Part shown: in pieces, positions 16,841-24,660 of the stretch | Position numbering within the stretch: position 1 is the first letter of the stretch | How the letters are laid out: every line of letters begins with the position of its first letter | From: Arthrobacter sp042667405 | GTDB lineage: Bacteria; Actinomycetota; Actinomycetes; Actinomycetales; Micrococcaceae | NCBI RefSeq assembly: GCF_042667405.1 | Contig: NZ_JBHVAL010000006.1 | Span: 144,546-208,545 of the forward strand | Direction of reading: 5' to 3' | Length of the DNA stretch: 64,000 nucleotides | Made by a program: the position numbers and the translations under genes | Notes under the pieces: model-generated | What the model was told of the DNA's origin: nothing | What the model saw: only the letters and a program-made list of their open reading frames with translations | Databases searched by the model: none

Positions 16841-16874
16841 GAGGGTCCGTCGCCCACCACGGCAACGGACCCTC
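16841..16874 (-). terminator. Hairpin after the tape-measure/63-aa gene pair
   Basis: GAGGGTCCGT pairs perfectly with ACGGACCCTC across a 14-nt loop. It lies about 100 bases after the 63-residue gene on the minus strand. There is no T-run, so termination would be weak or factor-dependent. Confidence 0.5.
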
Positions 16875-16970
16875 CTAAGCTTCACCAACCAGCAAGTTGA
16901 TCTGAAACCAGATTAACAGAAATGCAGATTGATGCAAGCCCAAATCTGTTTGATGTGCAAATTTATGCAG

Positions 16971-17162
16971 TCAGTCCCGCACCTTAGCGGCTTCCTCAAG
17001 CTCGGTGACCTTTTCTGCGACGAGATGCAGCGACTCCCAAATGCCCTCAAACTCGTTGAGCAACCGGTCACCAAGATTCAGCTTGTCCTGCGCATTCAGT
17101 TCGTCATTCGCCGCTCTAACCCGGTCATCAATGGCTTTGACGTCGTCCTTCAGTGTCCCCAT
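16971..17162 (-). CDS. Small helical phage protein after the tape measure
   Basis: A 63-residue acidic, wholly helical protein with heptad-like spacing (DDRVRAANDELNAQDKLNLG...VAEKVTELEEAAK), so a short coiled coil is likely. It starts 41 bases after the tape-measure stop in the same direction. No family is recognised. Its position would fit a small tail accessory protein, but this is only contextual. Confidence 0.6.
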   Translation of the reverse strand: MGTLKDDVKAIDDRVRAANDELNAQDKLNLGDRLLNEFEGIWESLHLVAEKVTELEEAAKVRD

Positions 17163-17203
17163 GCTGGCCCCTCCCTAGTGCGTGGAAGGGCCAGCATATA
17201 GGG

Positions 17204-20173
17204 CTACCGGCCTACGCGCATGAACGGCGACGCTGAATCAGCCGCCGCAATAGCACCCTCAGCTCGAGCATCAACCTGAGCCAGCAAGTACTTTCCGGTG
17301 AACGGGTTCTGCACGTACACGGCAGGAACCGCGGACGCAACAGCAGCCGCCACAGGACGCGCCGTAACAGCAGGAGCCGCAGCCGGCGCATACTGATAAC
17401 CCATCGGCCTGATCGGAGTAACATCCCCGCCATTCAACCGGTCAAGGGTTCCATAGCCGATCTTCTGAGCAGCCTTTGCCGTCAACACATACTCATCCTT
17501 AGACAGGCGAGCATCAATCGAATCAGACGTTGTGGTGCCAGGACCATAGACCCGACCACCAGTCGCGTAAGAACCCATGCGGCCAGTGCCAGAAGCGCCG
17601 CCGTTCAGATCAGGGGCCACGGAACGGCGATCAACACTATCGAAATACTCGGTCGTGTAGATGCCAATCGTGACTTTCTTGCCGTCAAGCCCATCAGCTT
17701 TCCCCTTGATCCCATCCAGCGTGGCTGACGCGTGATCAGCGATCCACGCATCAATATTCACGTTCTTCGGGATGCCCAGAGCCTTACGGGCCATCGTGTC
17801 CGCCGCGTCACCAGTGATACCAAACTGGCCGGCAGCGGTAATCAGGTCGTTGTAGCTAGTGCGAAGACCGGCCTGCAACTGAGCCTGCGCAGCAGCGGAC
17901 CCCTGCGTCTTCAACGTTTCCTCAGCCGTAGCAGTAGCCGAAGTCATAGCTGCCTTCGCAACATCATTGAAGGCTGACTGGTTAGCCCGCCCAGCAGCCG
18001 TGTTGATGTCCAAAGTCGTGCCATTCTTAGCCACAGACTCCGTGAGCTTATCAATCGAATCTTGGTAAGCAATCGATGCATCAGAAGCAGACAGAGACAA
18101 GATCCCAGCCGCGAACAACGAAGCCGTGAACGCCTCGATATTCGTGATAGCACCTGAAGCACTAAGACCAACGTCCTCAAGTGCCTTCGACATTTCCTCA
18201 GTCACAGGCGCAGAGTTACCAACCTTGGTTGTGTATGTCTCTACTGAATCGCCCGCAGACTTCATCGAGTTCGGGATGTTTCCCATCGCGAAGTCAAGCA
18301 ACTCCTGCTCAGTGAGGGTCACCCCAGCTTGGTTGGCGAGTCCCTGCAAGGCATCTTTGTAACCCGGGAGGTAATCAAGCGCTTCCTTCGCGCCTTTGCC
18401 GTTCTTCTGGAACTCGGCAGTCAAAGCCTGGAACGACTTCGCAGCAGTCTCGCCGGCGCCGTTCTTTGCCAAGTTCCCCATCTCGTCGCCAAGGCCCCTG
18501 AGACGGTCCTCCAACTGCCCAATTTCGCCCTTCGGCAAGCCGAGAAGGTTCGTAAACCCCTCGAAGAACTTGTTACCGGAATCATCAAACGTCTGGTTAG
18601 TCAGGCGCCTAACGGCTTCAGCCATGTTGTCGATGTTGCTGACAGCCTGACCGTTGACCACATCGAAGTCACCCACGACAGAGTCAAAGCCGCTGATGGC
18701 GTCTGCCCCCGAACGGGCAAGATCCTGAACCTTCAGGAGCGCCTGACCGTAATCCTCCGTGGACTTTGTGTGCTTCTCTGTGAACACCGCAGCGGCGATT
18801 TGTAGCGCAACCAACCCTGCGACAGCCCCACCCGCGGCCTTACCCACGTTTGTAATAGCAGCACGAGCACGCGACCCAGCAGGGGCGATTTGATTGAGGG
18901 AAGAATGAAACTCCACTAGCCGTGGAAGGGCTGTCAGGAGAGCGCCACCCAGCAGTAACGCGCCACCAGTCATGCCAGCGATACCGACAGCAGCGTTCAG
19001 AATCGGGGTAGGGATTTTTCCAAGGGCGTCAACCAGATCCTCAGCACCTTGCACGATCCCGCGCAACGCCTGAGCCGCGCCGCTACCGCCCTTGATCAGC
19101 ACAGAGTCGAACGAGCCGCCGAGCTTCTCAAGGTCACCAGCCAGGTTGTCCTGCTTGATGCTCGCCGTGACAGCCGCATATCCAGCCTCGTTGACCTTAT
19201 CGATCCAACCCTGAATGCCCTTCGCGCCCTGTTCGTAAAGAACGTTAGCGCCGCGAATCGCATCTGTGCCGAAAATCTGGGCAAGAGCAGCGTCACGCTG
19301 AGCCTGTGTCAAACCGCCAAGCTTGGTCTTCAACTGCTCAGCCAGGTTCGTGATACCAACGAACTTTCCTTGTGCATCATAAGCCGAGATGCCCAGCTCA
19401 TTCATCAGGCTCTGCGTTTCCTTAGCCGGGTTAGCCAGCGACAGAAGCATCGTCTTAAACGACGTGCCGGAATCGGATCCCGTCAGGCCAGCAGAAGCGA
19501 AGGCGGCCAGCGTGCCAGTTGTATCCTCGACGGATAGCCCAAACTGAGAAGCCACAAGACCCGACTGCTTCAACGCATTCCCGATGTCCTCAACCGAACC
19601 CTGAGCCTTACCAGCACCAGCAGCCAACAAATCTGCAAGGTGCGGGATGTCCTGCCCGGACAGCTTGAACTGCGTCAACGCAGTAGCCGCTATCTCAGCC
19701 GCGTCAGCAACCTCAAGCGAACCCGCCGCAGCCAACGACATTGCACCCTTAAGGCCACCATTCAGGATGTCCTTTGTGGACACACCAGCCTTAGCCAGCT
19801 CATCAATCGCCTGCGCAGCTTCCTTAGCCGAAAAGGAAGTGTCCGCCCCAGCCTCGATGGCTGCATTACGGAGCAAATCCATATTGCCCGCAGTCTCATG
19901 CGTTGACGCCTGAACCTCGGACATCGCGGCGTCGAACTCCATGAACCTCGCCACCGCCAGACCAAACCCGGCAAGCAACGCCCCACCCATAACCATGCTG
20001 GCCTTACCAACACGGTCAAAATGTTCCTCATTGTCCTTCGCGAACTTCGCAGTACGAGAAGCAAAATCAGAAGTTGCCTGCTGCGCCGTCCGAAACCCAG
20101 CAACAAAGTTAGATACCTTCGCCTCAAGGGCGATGCTTATAGATCGATCCGCTATGGGGATCACCTCTTTCAC
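17204..20173 (-). CDS. Phage tail tape-measure protein
   Basis: A 989-residue tape-measure protein of the TP901/PhageMin_Tail class. The N-terminal half contains the core repeats (GADTSFSAKEAAQAIDELAK, FASAGLTGSDSGTSFK, LGISAYDAQGKF). Two hydrophobic segments lie near 395-420 and 440-465, and the C-terminus is Ala/Gly-rich. It would set tail length (about 150 nm at 1.5 angstrom per residue). The start is uncertain. GTG 20173 and GTG 20164 lack ribosome sites, while a strong AAAGAGGTGATC at 20159-20170 points to ATA 20155, which would give M-A-D-R-S, a familiar tape-measure N-terminus. It is the only recognisable structural gene in the element. Confidence 0.9.
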   Translation of the reverse strand: MKEVIPIADRSISIALEAKVSNFVAGFRTAQQATSDFASRTAKFAKDNEEHFDRVGKASMVMGGALLAGFGLAVARFMEFDAAMSEVQASTHETAGNMDLLRNAAIEAGADTSFSAKEAAQAIDELAKAGVSTKDILNGGLKGAMSLAAAGSLEVADAAEIAATALTQFKLSGQDIPHLADLLAAGAGKAQGSVEDIGNALKQSGLVASQFGLSVEDTTGTLAAFASAGLTGSDSGTSFKTMLLSLANPAKETQSLMNELGISAYDAQGKFVGITNLAEQLKTKLGGLTQAQRDAALAQIFGTDAIRGANVLYEQGAKGIQGWIDKVNEAGYAAVTASIKQDNLAGDLEKLGGSFDSVLIKGGSGAAQALRGIVQGAEDLVDALGKIPTPILNAAVGIAGMTGGALLLGGALLTALPRLVEFHSSLNQIAPAGSRARAAITNVGKAAGGAVAGLVALQIAAAVFTEKHTKSTEDYGQALLKVQDLARSGADAISGFDSVVGDFDVVNGQAVSNIDNMAEAVRRLTNQTFDDSGNKFFEGFTNLLGLPKGEIGQLEDRLRGLGDEMGNLAKNGAGETAAKSFQALTAEFQKNGKGAKEALDYLPGYKDALQGLANQAGVTLTEQELLDFAMGNIPNSMKSAGDSVETYTTKVGNSAPVTEEMSKALEDVGLSASGAITNIEAFTASLFAAGILSLSASDASIAYQDSIDKLTESVAKNGTTLDINTAAGRANQSAFNDVAKAAMTSATATAEETLKTQGSAAAQAQLQAGLRTSYNDLITAAGQFGITGDAADTMARKALGIPKNVNIDAWIADHASATLDGIKGKADGLDGKKVTIGIYTTEYFDSVDRRSVAPDLNGGASGTGRMGSYATGGRVYGPGTTTSDSIDARLSKDEYVLTAKAAQKIGYGTLDRLNGGDVTPIRPMGYQYAPAAAPAVTARPVAAAVASAVPAVYVQNPFTGKYLLAQVDARAEGAIAAADSASPFMRVGR

Positions 20174-20202
20174 AGAGGATCCAAAAACGCGTTTTGGACA
20201 CT

Positions 20203-20224
20203 AAAAAACCCGCCATGGCGGGCC
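20203..20224 (-). terminator. Intrinsic terminator upstream of the tape-measure gene
   Basis: CCCGCCATGGCGGG (20209-20222) is a perfect palindrome followed on the minus strand by TTTTTT. It would end transcripts from the small-gene operon. Nearby, CCAAAA/TTTTGG (20181-20197) forms a second inverted repeat that might mark a promoter or operator for the tape-measure gene. The remaining stretch to 20461 holds no gene I can support. Confidence 0.75.
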
Positions 20225-20461
20225 ACATATGTATTGCATATTCAGTTGTCTACCGCTCCCGACCGCATGCCCAGGGAGGGCTTTACTCTGTCGGAGTTAT
20301 CGAGGCCAAAAGCGCGACCTGGAAAATTTTGAACCCTCCGCGCACTTAAACGCCCTCACCGGCGGTCTGAGAGGCTCCTTAAGCCAGCTCCCCCCGGGTG
20401 GGGGTGCGGGGCCGCAACAATCGCGGTGAACGAGTGCGACCCCACACCTGCCCGAGCCTGG

Positions 20462-21262
20462 TTACTGTTTGGTTCCCTCGTAGGTGTTGCCGGGGGTGTC
20501 TTCCGGGTCCACGATGTAGGGGATGCTGCCGCGGAAGCCCTGCCTGTACTTGGTTTCAAGTTCCATCGGACGACGATAGAAGCTGTACTTGTCCAGGTCC
20601 GGGGCTCCGAGCTTCACGCCAATCTTGAGCAGCGCACCCCATCGGCCCGTGCGTCCTTCGGTTGTCTCCCATGCTTCCCACACTCGGCGGCGGTGAATGC
20701 TGCCAGGGTTGGTGGTAAGTGCAAGGTGGGCGTCGTTGTTTGGGATGGTCGCGCCTGCAAGTTTCGCCGCGGTCTTGAGTGCGTTGATCTGGGCGTTGAG
20801 TTCTGCGGCGTGGATGGGTGCGTCTGCCCATGCCTGCCGTGCCTTCGCTGGGGCGGTCATGAGGTCTTCGGGTCGGGCGTCCGGGTCCACTGTGCCGAGT
20901 GCTGCGGTGAGCTTCGCGGCTGTCTCGTTGAACCTTGCGCGAAGGGTGTTGTAGTTCGCCATGGCGGTCTTCTTGGCCTCGTTGTGGAGGGCGGGGTAGA
21001 CCTGTTCGGATACCTTGATGCGCACGTCTCCGACTGTCTGAGCGCTTGCTTCTTCCGCTAGCGCGAGGGAGTACAGGGTGTCGAAGTCTTCGCCGTTGAT
21101 GATGGCATCTGCGAGGCGCTGGGCTGCCGTGCGTTCCTGGTTGAGCAGTGCGTTCCAGCGGTCAATGATCTGCTGGTATTCGCTGGTGGTGGATCCGCCG
21201 GCGTCTGTGACGGTCTTAACGTCGAGGATGAGTGAGCGGGTGATGTCGATCATGGTTGCCAT
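20462..21262 (-). CDS. Uncharacterised helical protein of the integrated element
   Basis: A 266-residue, mostly helical protein. ATG 21262 has AAGGAA nine bases upstream. It contains long Ala/Glu/Lys helices, such as AAKLTAALGTVDPDARPEDLM and the HAAELNAQINALKTAAKLAG region, and a Tyr/Arg-rich C-terminus. There is no signal peptide or membrane segment. I recognise no family. It begins downstream of the small-gene chain and is followed by the terminator at 20203, so it may be the last gene of that unit. A structural or scaffold-like role is possible but not supported by any motif. Confidence 0.65.
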   Translation of the reverse strand: MATMIDITRSLILDVKTVTDAGGSTTSEYQQIIDRWNALLNQERTAAQRLADAIINGEDFDTLYSLALAEEASAQTVGDVRIKVSEQVYPALHNEAKKTAMANYNTLRARFNETAAKLTAALGTVDPDARPEDLMTAPAKARQAWADAPIHAAELNAQINALKTAAKLAGATIPNNDAHLALTTNPGSIHRRRVWEAWETTEGRTGRWGALLKIGVKLGAPDLDKYSFYRRPMELETKYRQGFRGSIPYIVDPEDTPGNTYEGTKQ

Positions 21263-21276
21263 GTGGTGGTTTTTCC

Positions 21277-21483
21277 TTAGAGTTCTGTGACGATTTCGGC
21301 GCCGCCGAATTTTGCGGCAAGGCTGTTGACGAGTGCGTCTGAGCCGAGACCTAACGGTTCACCCGCGGGGATGGACTCAACGGCTGGGGGCTCTGGGGTT
21401 GGTGGTGTGATGCAGGGGCCGTCTCCGCGGCTGAGTTCACACATGATGATTTGTTTGATTTCGGTGCAAGTGCAGTCGGTCAT
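21277..21483 (-). CDS. Small uncharacterised element protein (68 aa)
   Basis: A 68-residue protein. Its N-terminus has three closely spaced Cys (MTDCTCTEIKQIIMC) and a fourth in GDGPCI, which could bind a metal. A Pro-rich middle and an acidic tail follow. The start overlaps the preceding stop as ATGA (21480-21483), good evidence that it is translated. No family is recognised. Confidence 0.6.
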   Translation of the reverse strand: MTDCTCTEIKQIIMCELSRGDGPCITPPTPEPPAVESIPAGEPLGLGSDALVNSLAAKFGGAEIVTEL

Positions 21484-21638
21484 TTGCGGAACTTTCCGGT
21501 TGGTGTGTTGAGGATGCTTACGGCGGCGAGTCCTCGGGCGATGAGGGTTTGTGCCAGGTAGTCGGTGTCTTCCGGCGTGCGGGGGATTTGTCGCCTGCCG
21601 CGCTTCTGGTGGCCGATGTCGTGTTTCTGCTTACCCAT
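21480..21638 (-). CDS. Very small basic element protein (52 aa)
   Basis: A 52-residue basic protein starting at ATG 21638 (MGKQKHDIGHQKRGRRQIPRT). It overlaps the genes on both sides, by 8 bases upstream and by ATGA downstream. The Lys/Arg/His-rich N-terminus suggests nucleic-acid contact. No family is recognised. Confidence 0.55.
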   Translation of the reverse strand: MGKQKHDIGHQKRGRRQIPRTPEDTDYLAQTLIARGLAAVSILNTPTGKFRK

Positions 21639-21864
21639 TGGTTTGCGTGCTTTCTGTTGCGTCGATGAGTTCGTTGCTGATCCGAACTGCGTCCTCGATT
21701 GTGAGGACGGACAGGACGTACCTATCGCGGAAGATGATGACCGCTGGTGTCTGGGTGCCATCGGGCTTCTCTTGGATGCCGGGCCGTGCGAAAGTTCTTA
21801 AGGCGCCGTCCAAGTTTTCCCAGTAGCGTCCAGCGCGGGCTATGAAAGGGTTGTCGAATTTCAT
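21631..21864 (-). CDS. Small uncharacterised element protein (77 aa)
   Basis: A 77-residue mixed alpha/beta protein (MKFDNPFIARAGRYWENL...). It is linked by ATGA overlap (21861-21864) to the gene before it and by 8 bases to the one after. No motif that I can name. Confidence 0.6.
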   Translation of the reverse strand: MKFDNPFIARAGRYWENLDGALRTFARPGIQEKPDGTQTPAVIIFRDRYVLSVLTIEDAVRISNELIDATESTQTNG

Positions 21865-22061
21865 TTGTCTGACTCCAAGTCACTGAGCCGTTGGCTGAGG
21901 ATTCGGATTTGCTGGTAGGCGCCGGCTGCTACTGCGATCCAGTGCCCTATTTCTTCGTCTTTGCTGGCGTCCGCGTGGGGCTGGTTAGCCTTTAGGGCTT
22001 CAAGCACGTCGGGTTGCATGACTTTGAGCACGGTTGGGTGTGAGAAGAACGCGTGTGTCAT
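21861..22061 (-). CDS. Small uncharacterised element protein (66 aa)
   Basis: A 66-residue, mostly helical protein. Its C-terminal helix (AYQQIRILSQRLSDLESDK) looks like a short coiled coil. It overlaps its neighbours by ATGA on both sides. No family is recognised. Confidence 0.6.
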   Translation of the reverse strand: MTHAFFSHPTVLKVMQPDVLEALKANQPHADASKDEEIGHWIAVAAGAYQQIRILSQRLSDLESDK

Positions 22062-22216
22062 GCTGCGGCCTTCTGCTTGGTGGTCAGGGCTTCGTAGCGG
22101 CGTTGCCAGTAGCGGGCTCGCGCTGCCTCGTGGTTAGCGACTTGCTGGTAGTAGGTGGTTTGTGCGGGCCAGTCCCAAAGAGAGACGGCGGTGGGGTTGT
22201 ATTCGTATCCGGCCAT
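22058..22216 (-). CDS. Very small element protein, 52 aa
   Basis: Reading the minus strand from ATG 22216 gives 52 residues (MAGYEYNPTAVSLWDWPAQT...) ending in TTKQKAAA and a TGA at 22058-22060. Both ends are locked into the gene chain: TAATG with the gene before it and ATGA with the gene after it. The protein is Trp/Tyr-rich then basic and helical. No family is recognised. Confidence 0.65.
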   Translation of the reverse strand: MAGYEYNPTAVSLWDWPAQTTYYQQVANHEAARARYWQRRYEALTTKQKAAA

Positions 22217-22422
22217 TACTGCGCCGCCTTCCTGTTTCGTTCTCGATCAACCGAGGCTGCTGCCGCGTGGCCCGTTGGATCCTTGTGAAGTGTTGTTCTG
22301 CCGTGATGCTTCTCAGGCAGATTCTTGGTTGCCAAGAGAGCTTGGTGGTAGGTGAGTGCGAGGTTCCGCCAGTGAATGGCTTGGAACCTGTAGTAATCCG
22401 CGAGTTCCGTTGAGTCGGTCAC
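22216..22422 (-). CDS. Small uncharacterised element protein (68 aa)
   Basis: A 68-residue protein with an aromatic helical N-terminus (ELADYYRFQAIHWRNLALTYH) and a basic C-terminus (DRERNRKAAQ). It starts within the end of the RepA-like gene (ATGA at 22419-22422) and ends in TAATG with the next gene. No family is recognised. Confidence 0.62.
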   Translation of the reverse strand: MTDSTELADYYRFQAIHWRNLALTYHQALLATKNLPEKHHGRTTLHKDPTGHAAAASVDRERNRKAAQ

Positions 22423-23540
22423 GCAGCCTCCCCAGATAGGGGTGTCACATGTGTTTCTTGTGTTACTTCTCCAAATAACTCAGGCTCGGAAGTAACACTC
22501 GTAACAGATGTAACAGGGGCATAGAGGCCTCTAGATGGGTTGCTGATACGCCCTGCTTCGTAGGCTCTGCGAAGGTATACGCGAGCCGTGGGGTCGTCTA
22601 GATGCAGGAGGGTGGCTACGTCCTTGGCCTTCATCCCTTCCGGGTACTTGTTGACGAGCTGAATCACTTCGGCCATGCGGTCGTTCACACCGTCCGTGGT
22701 CCTTGCGTCTATGGCGGCTTTGGCAGCTTCGGCGCGGGATCCGCCAGCAAGCACCCATTTGCCAGTACCGGATTGCTCCATGATGTACTCGCCCTCGGCG
22801 GCGTCTCGGCTGGTCACCTGGAGCTGCGCCTGTGTTTCGTGCCTAGAGCGCTTTAGGAGAAGGATCGTGTCAGCGGCGCCGGCTATGCCCTGGGTGCCGC
22901 TGACAGCGTCCAGGAAGTCCGCACCGTCCATCTTGCGGGTGTGGTGCACGACGATGATGCTGGAACCGGGGTTGTCGTCTGCCAGACGTTTAAGCGAGCC
23001 CATTACCCGATAATCACGGTCATATTGGGTTTCGCCTCCCACTGCTGACGGCATCGCCTTTCCTAGCGTGTCGAGTATGACTAGTGGGTTTTCGCCGGGG
23101 TGACGGTCCATGAACTCCCGGATGGTTTCAACCATGTCGCCGCGTGGAACGTCTGTGATGAATGTCAGATTGTCGCTGAGGCTGGTCACGCCCAATGTCC
23201 GAAGCCTCGATTGCAGGCGCCTGGGGCCGTCTTCTAGTGCGAGGTAAAGCACGGGAGCGGATTTGGTGGTGAGGCAGCCGAGTACTTTTTGTCCCGTGCT
23301 GATTGCTATGGCGATTCCGAGGACCAGCCAGGATTTCCCGATCTTTGGCGCCGCGACCAGAAGCGTGAGGCCCTCAGGGATGATGCCGTCCACGACGTAG
23401 ACCAGTGCAGGGAAGACTTGCTCAAGTAGCCATGAGCCGGTGAATGCTTTTTTGAGCTTGGATGGCGACTCGTCTTCATACGTGTCGGCCCGGAAATACT
23501 CGGGGATGTGGTGGGTGGGGTTGAGCTGCGGGTTGGTCAA
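22419..23540 (-). CDS. RepA-like AAA ATPase/helicase of the mobile element
   Basis: A 373-residue RecA-fold ATPase of the RepA/AAA_25 type. Walker A is AAPKIGKS (63-70), Walker B is LVILD (Asp157), and IIVVHHTRK (about 195-203) is the sensor strand with two His, as in hexameric replicative helicases. A C-terminal winged-helix segment (KAKDVATLLHLDDPTARVYLRRAYEAGRI) follows. It probably loads at or unwinds the element's origin. The start is TTG 23540 with AAGGA six bases upstream. It leads the chain of small overlapping genes. Confidence 0.85.
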   Translation of the reverse strand: MTNPQLNPTHHIPEYFRADTYEDESPSKLKKAFTGSWLLEQVFPALVYVVDGIIPEGLTLLVAAPKIGKSWLVLGIAIAISTGQKVLGCLTTKSAPVLYLALEDGPRRLQSRLRTLGVTSLSDNLTFITDVPRGDMVETIREFMDRHPGENPLVILDTLGKAMPSAVGGETQYDRDYRVMGSLKRLADDNPGSSIIVVHHTRKMDGADFLDAVSGTQGIAGAADTILLLKRSRHETQAQLQVTSRDAAEGEYIMEQSGTGKWVLAGGSRAEAAKAAIDARTTDGVNDRMAEVIQLVNKYPEGMKAKDVATLLHLDDPTARVYLRRAYEAGRISNPSRGLYAPVTSVTSVTSEPELFGEVTQETHVTPLSGEAA

Positions 23541-23631
23541 GTTCAGTCCTTGCGTCTGATGTGGTCTGTTCCATCGGTGTTGCGAGGGGGCCGGCGCGGG
23601 TTGCTCATGTCCACGCCGGCCCGAAGGTCGG

Positions 23632-23967
23632 CTATGCAGCCGGCCTGTGTTGCTGTGATATGCGGAAGTGGTCTAGGAAGAGTGCTTCCCATTCGCTGGC
23701 TATTTCGTTGGAGTCAGCGGTGATGATGAGGTTGAAGTCGGGGCGCGCCCAGGCGTGAGGGTCGGGGAACCTGTCCCGCCCGCCGTATTCGCCGGGGAAC
23801 CGAAAGGGCCTGTAGCCGTGTACGAGGACTTCTAGGATTGAACCCTGGGGAAGCCGCGAGACGTCCCATGCATGGACTCGGTCCAGCTCGGAGGGATCGT
23901 AGGCGACGGATCCGCGGGCGCTCCGGTCGAACCTGGCAACGTCGATAGTGATTTTCTTGCTGATCAT
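23632..23967 (-). CDS. Uncharacterised element protein (111 aa)
   Basis: A 111-residue protein starting MISKKITIDVARFDR at ATG 23967, which overlaps the previous stop as ATGA. It is rich in Arg and aromatic residues with a central GYRPFRFPGEYGGRDRF loop and a C-terminal helix. No family is recognised. The 91 bases between it and the RepA-like gene contain only a 21-23 residue reading frame that I do not support as a gene. Confidence 0.6.
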   Translation of the reverse strand: MISKKITIDVARFDRSARGSVAYDPSELDRVHAWDVSRLPQGSILEVLVHGYRPFRFPGEYGGRDRFPDPHAWARPDFNLIITADSNEIASEWEALFLDHFRISQQHRPAA

Positions 23968-24221
23968 CGGTGGCTTTCTGCTGGCAGTGATGAGTAGATG
24001 TCTGCGCACATGGGGCAGATGACAGCCTTGGACTGGCTGGGGTTGGCGGTGGCGCCGTAGTTAGTGGCGTCGGCTGACCATTCGATGCCACAAAGTGCAT
24101 TCATGGCGTTGCCCAAAACGGCGGATTCAGCGATCTGGGCTTTCAGGACGTAGTGAAGGATGACGGGCGGGTACACAGCTTCCCGAGCGGTTTTCGGGCG
24201 CGCTTGTGTGTTCGTTTGCAT
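23964..24221 (-). CDS. Small protein with a zinc-ribbon-like C-terminus
   Basis: An 85-residue protein. The second half has ALCGIEW ... ICPMCADIYSSL, a Cys pattern resembling the DUF3039-type actinobacterial/actinophage zinc-ribbon proteins. Three Cys (one CG, then CPMC) and nearby polar residues could bind zinc. It precedes and overlaps the 111-residue gene. The function is unknown. Confidence 0.62.
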   Translation of the reverse strand: MQTNTQARPKTAREAVYPPVILHYVLKAQIAESAVLGNAMNALCGIEWSADATNYGATANPSQSKAVICPMCADIYSSLPAESHR

Positions 24222-24348
24222 TGGGAGACCTATCTTTTGCTGGTTCTTGGTGACTTCTCGGACAGTCGCCCCCGTGGCTGAGCCATCCGAGTCTTTTGTG
24301 GCCCGGTGTGTGGTGGTGGGCCATGAATTATGTGGGGGAGTAGTCCCT

Positions 24349-24546
24349 CTATGCTGCTGCGCCTGTTTGTTGGCGGGTCTGCTGATCCAACCAAGCCTCT
24401 ACGTCTGTGACGCGATAGCGAACAGCTTTAGGTCCAAGCTTGATGAAACGCGGGCCGAGACCCTGATATCGCCAATTTGCGAGGGCTGCCGTGGATTTTC
24501 CTAGCCGCTTCCCCAACTCGGGGGGTGTGATGAGTTCGGTGTTCAT
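24349..24546 (-). CDS. AlpA/excisionase-like HTH protein
   Basis: A 65-residue DNA-binding protein: ITPPELGKRLGKSTAALANWRYQGLGPRFIKLGPKAVRYRVTDVEAWL is a clear AlpA/excisionase winged helix. ATG 24546 follows GGAGGTG. It is the first gene of the leftward unit and is divergent from the repressor. Satellites and P4-like elements commonly use AlpA proteins to switch on excision or replication. Confidence 0.85.
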   Translation of the reverse strand: MNTELITPPELGKRLGKSTAALANWRYQGLGPRFIKLGPKAVRYRVTDVEAWLDQQTRQQTGAAA

Positions 24547-24573
24547 TGCACCTCCAATCGCTTGCTTCATGGT

Positions 24574-24637
24574 GGGACAGTAGTGCGGTTATTCTGTCCC
24601 CTCATTCACTATAACCGCTTGTATCGCCAAATCACAA
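24574..24637 (-). promoter_or_regulatory. Divergent switch region: leftward promoter and interlocked inverted repeats
   Basis: The minus strand has TTGTGA (24632-24637) and TATAGT (24608-24613) with an 18-bp spacer, a good promoter for the AlpA operon. Two inverted repeats are interlocked over it: GGGACAG (24574-24580) with CTGTCCC (24594-24600), and GCGGTTAT (24585-24592) with ATAACCGC (24611-24618). The second overlaps the -10, so repressor binding there would shut the leftward promoter. The rightward repressor promoter is less clear; TAGAAT (24647-24652) near its ATG suggests a leaderless transcript. Confidence 0.65.
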
Positions 24638-24660
24638 GAGGTCGCGTAGAATTACTCACC

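Noticed and set aside
23540..23632. A 21-23 codon frame ending next to the RepA-like start
   Set aside because: The size is too small to judge and no good ribosome site is present. It may be a leader peptide but cannot be supported.
24127..24324. A 65-codon minus-strand frame upstream of the zinc-ribbon gene
   Set aside because: It overlaps that gene in another frame, lacks a ribosome site and is compositionally biased.
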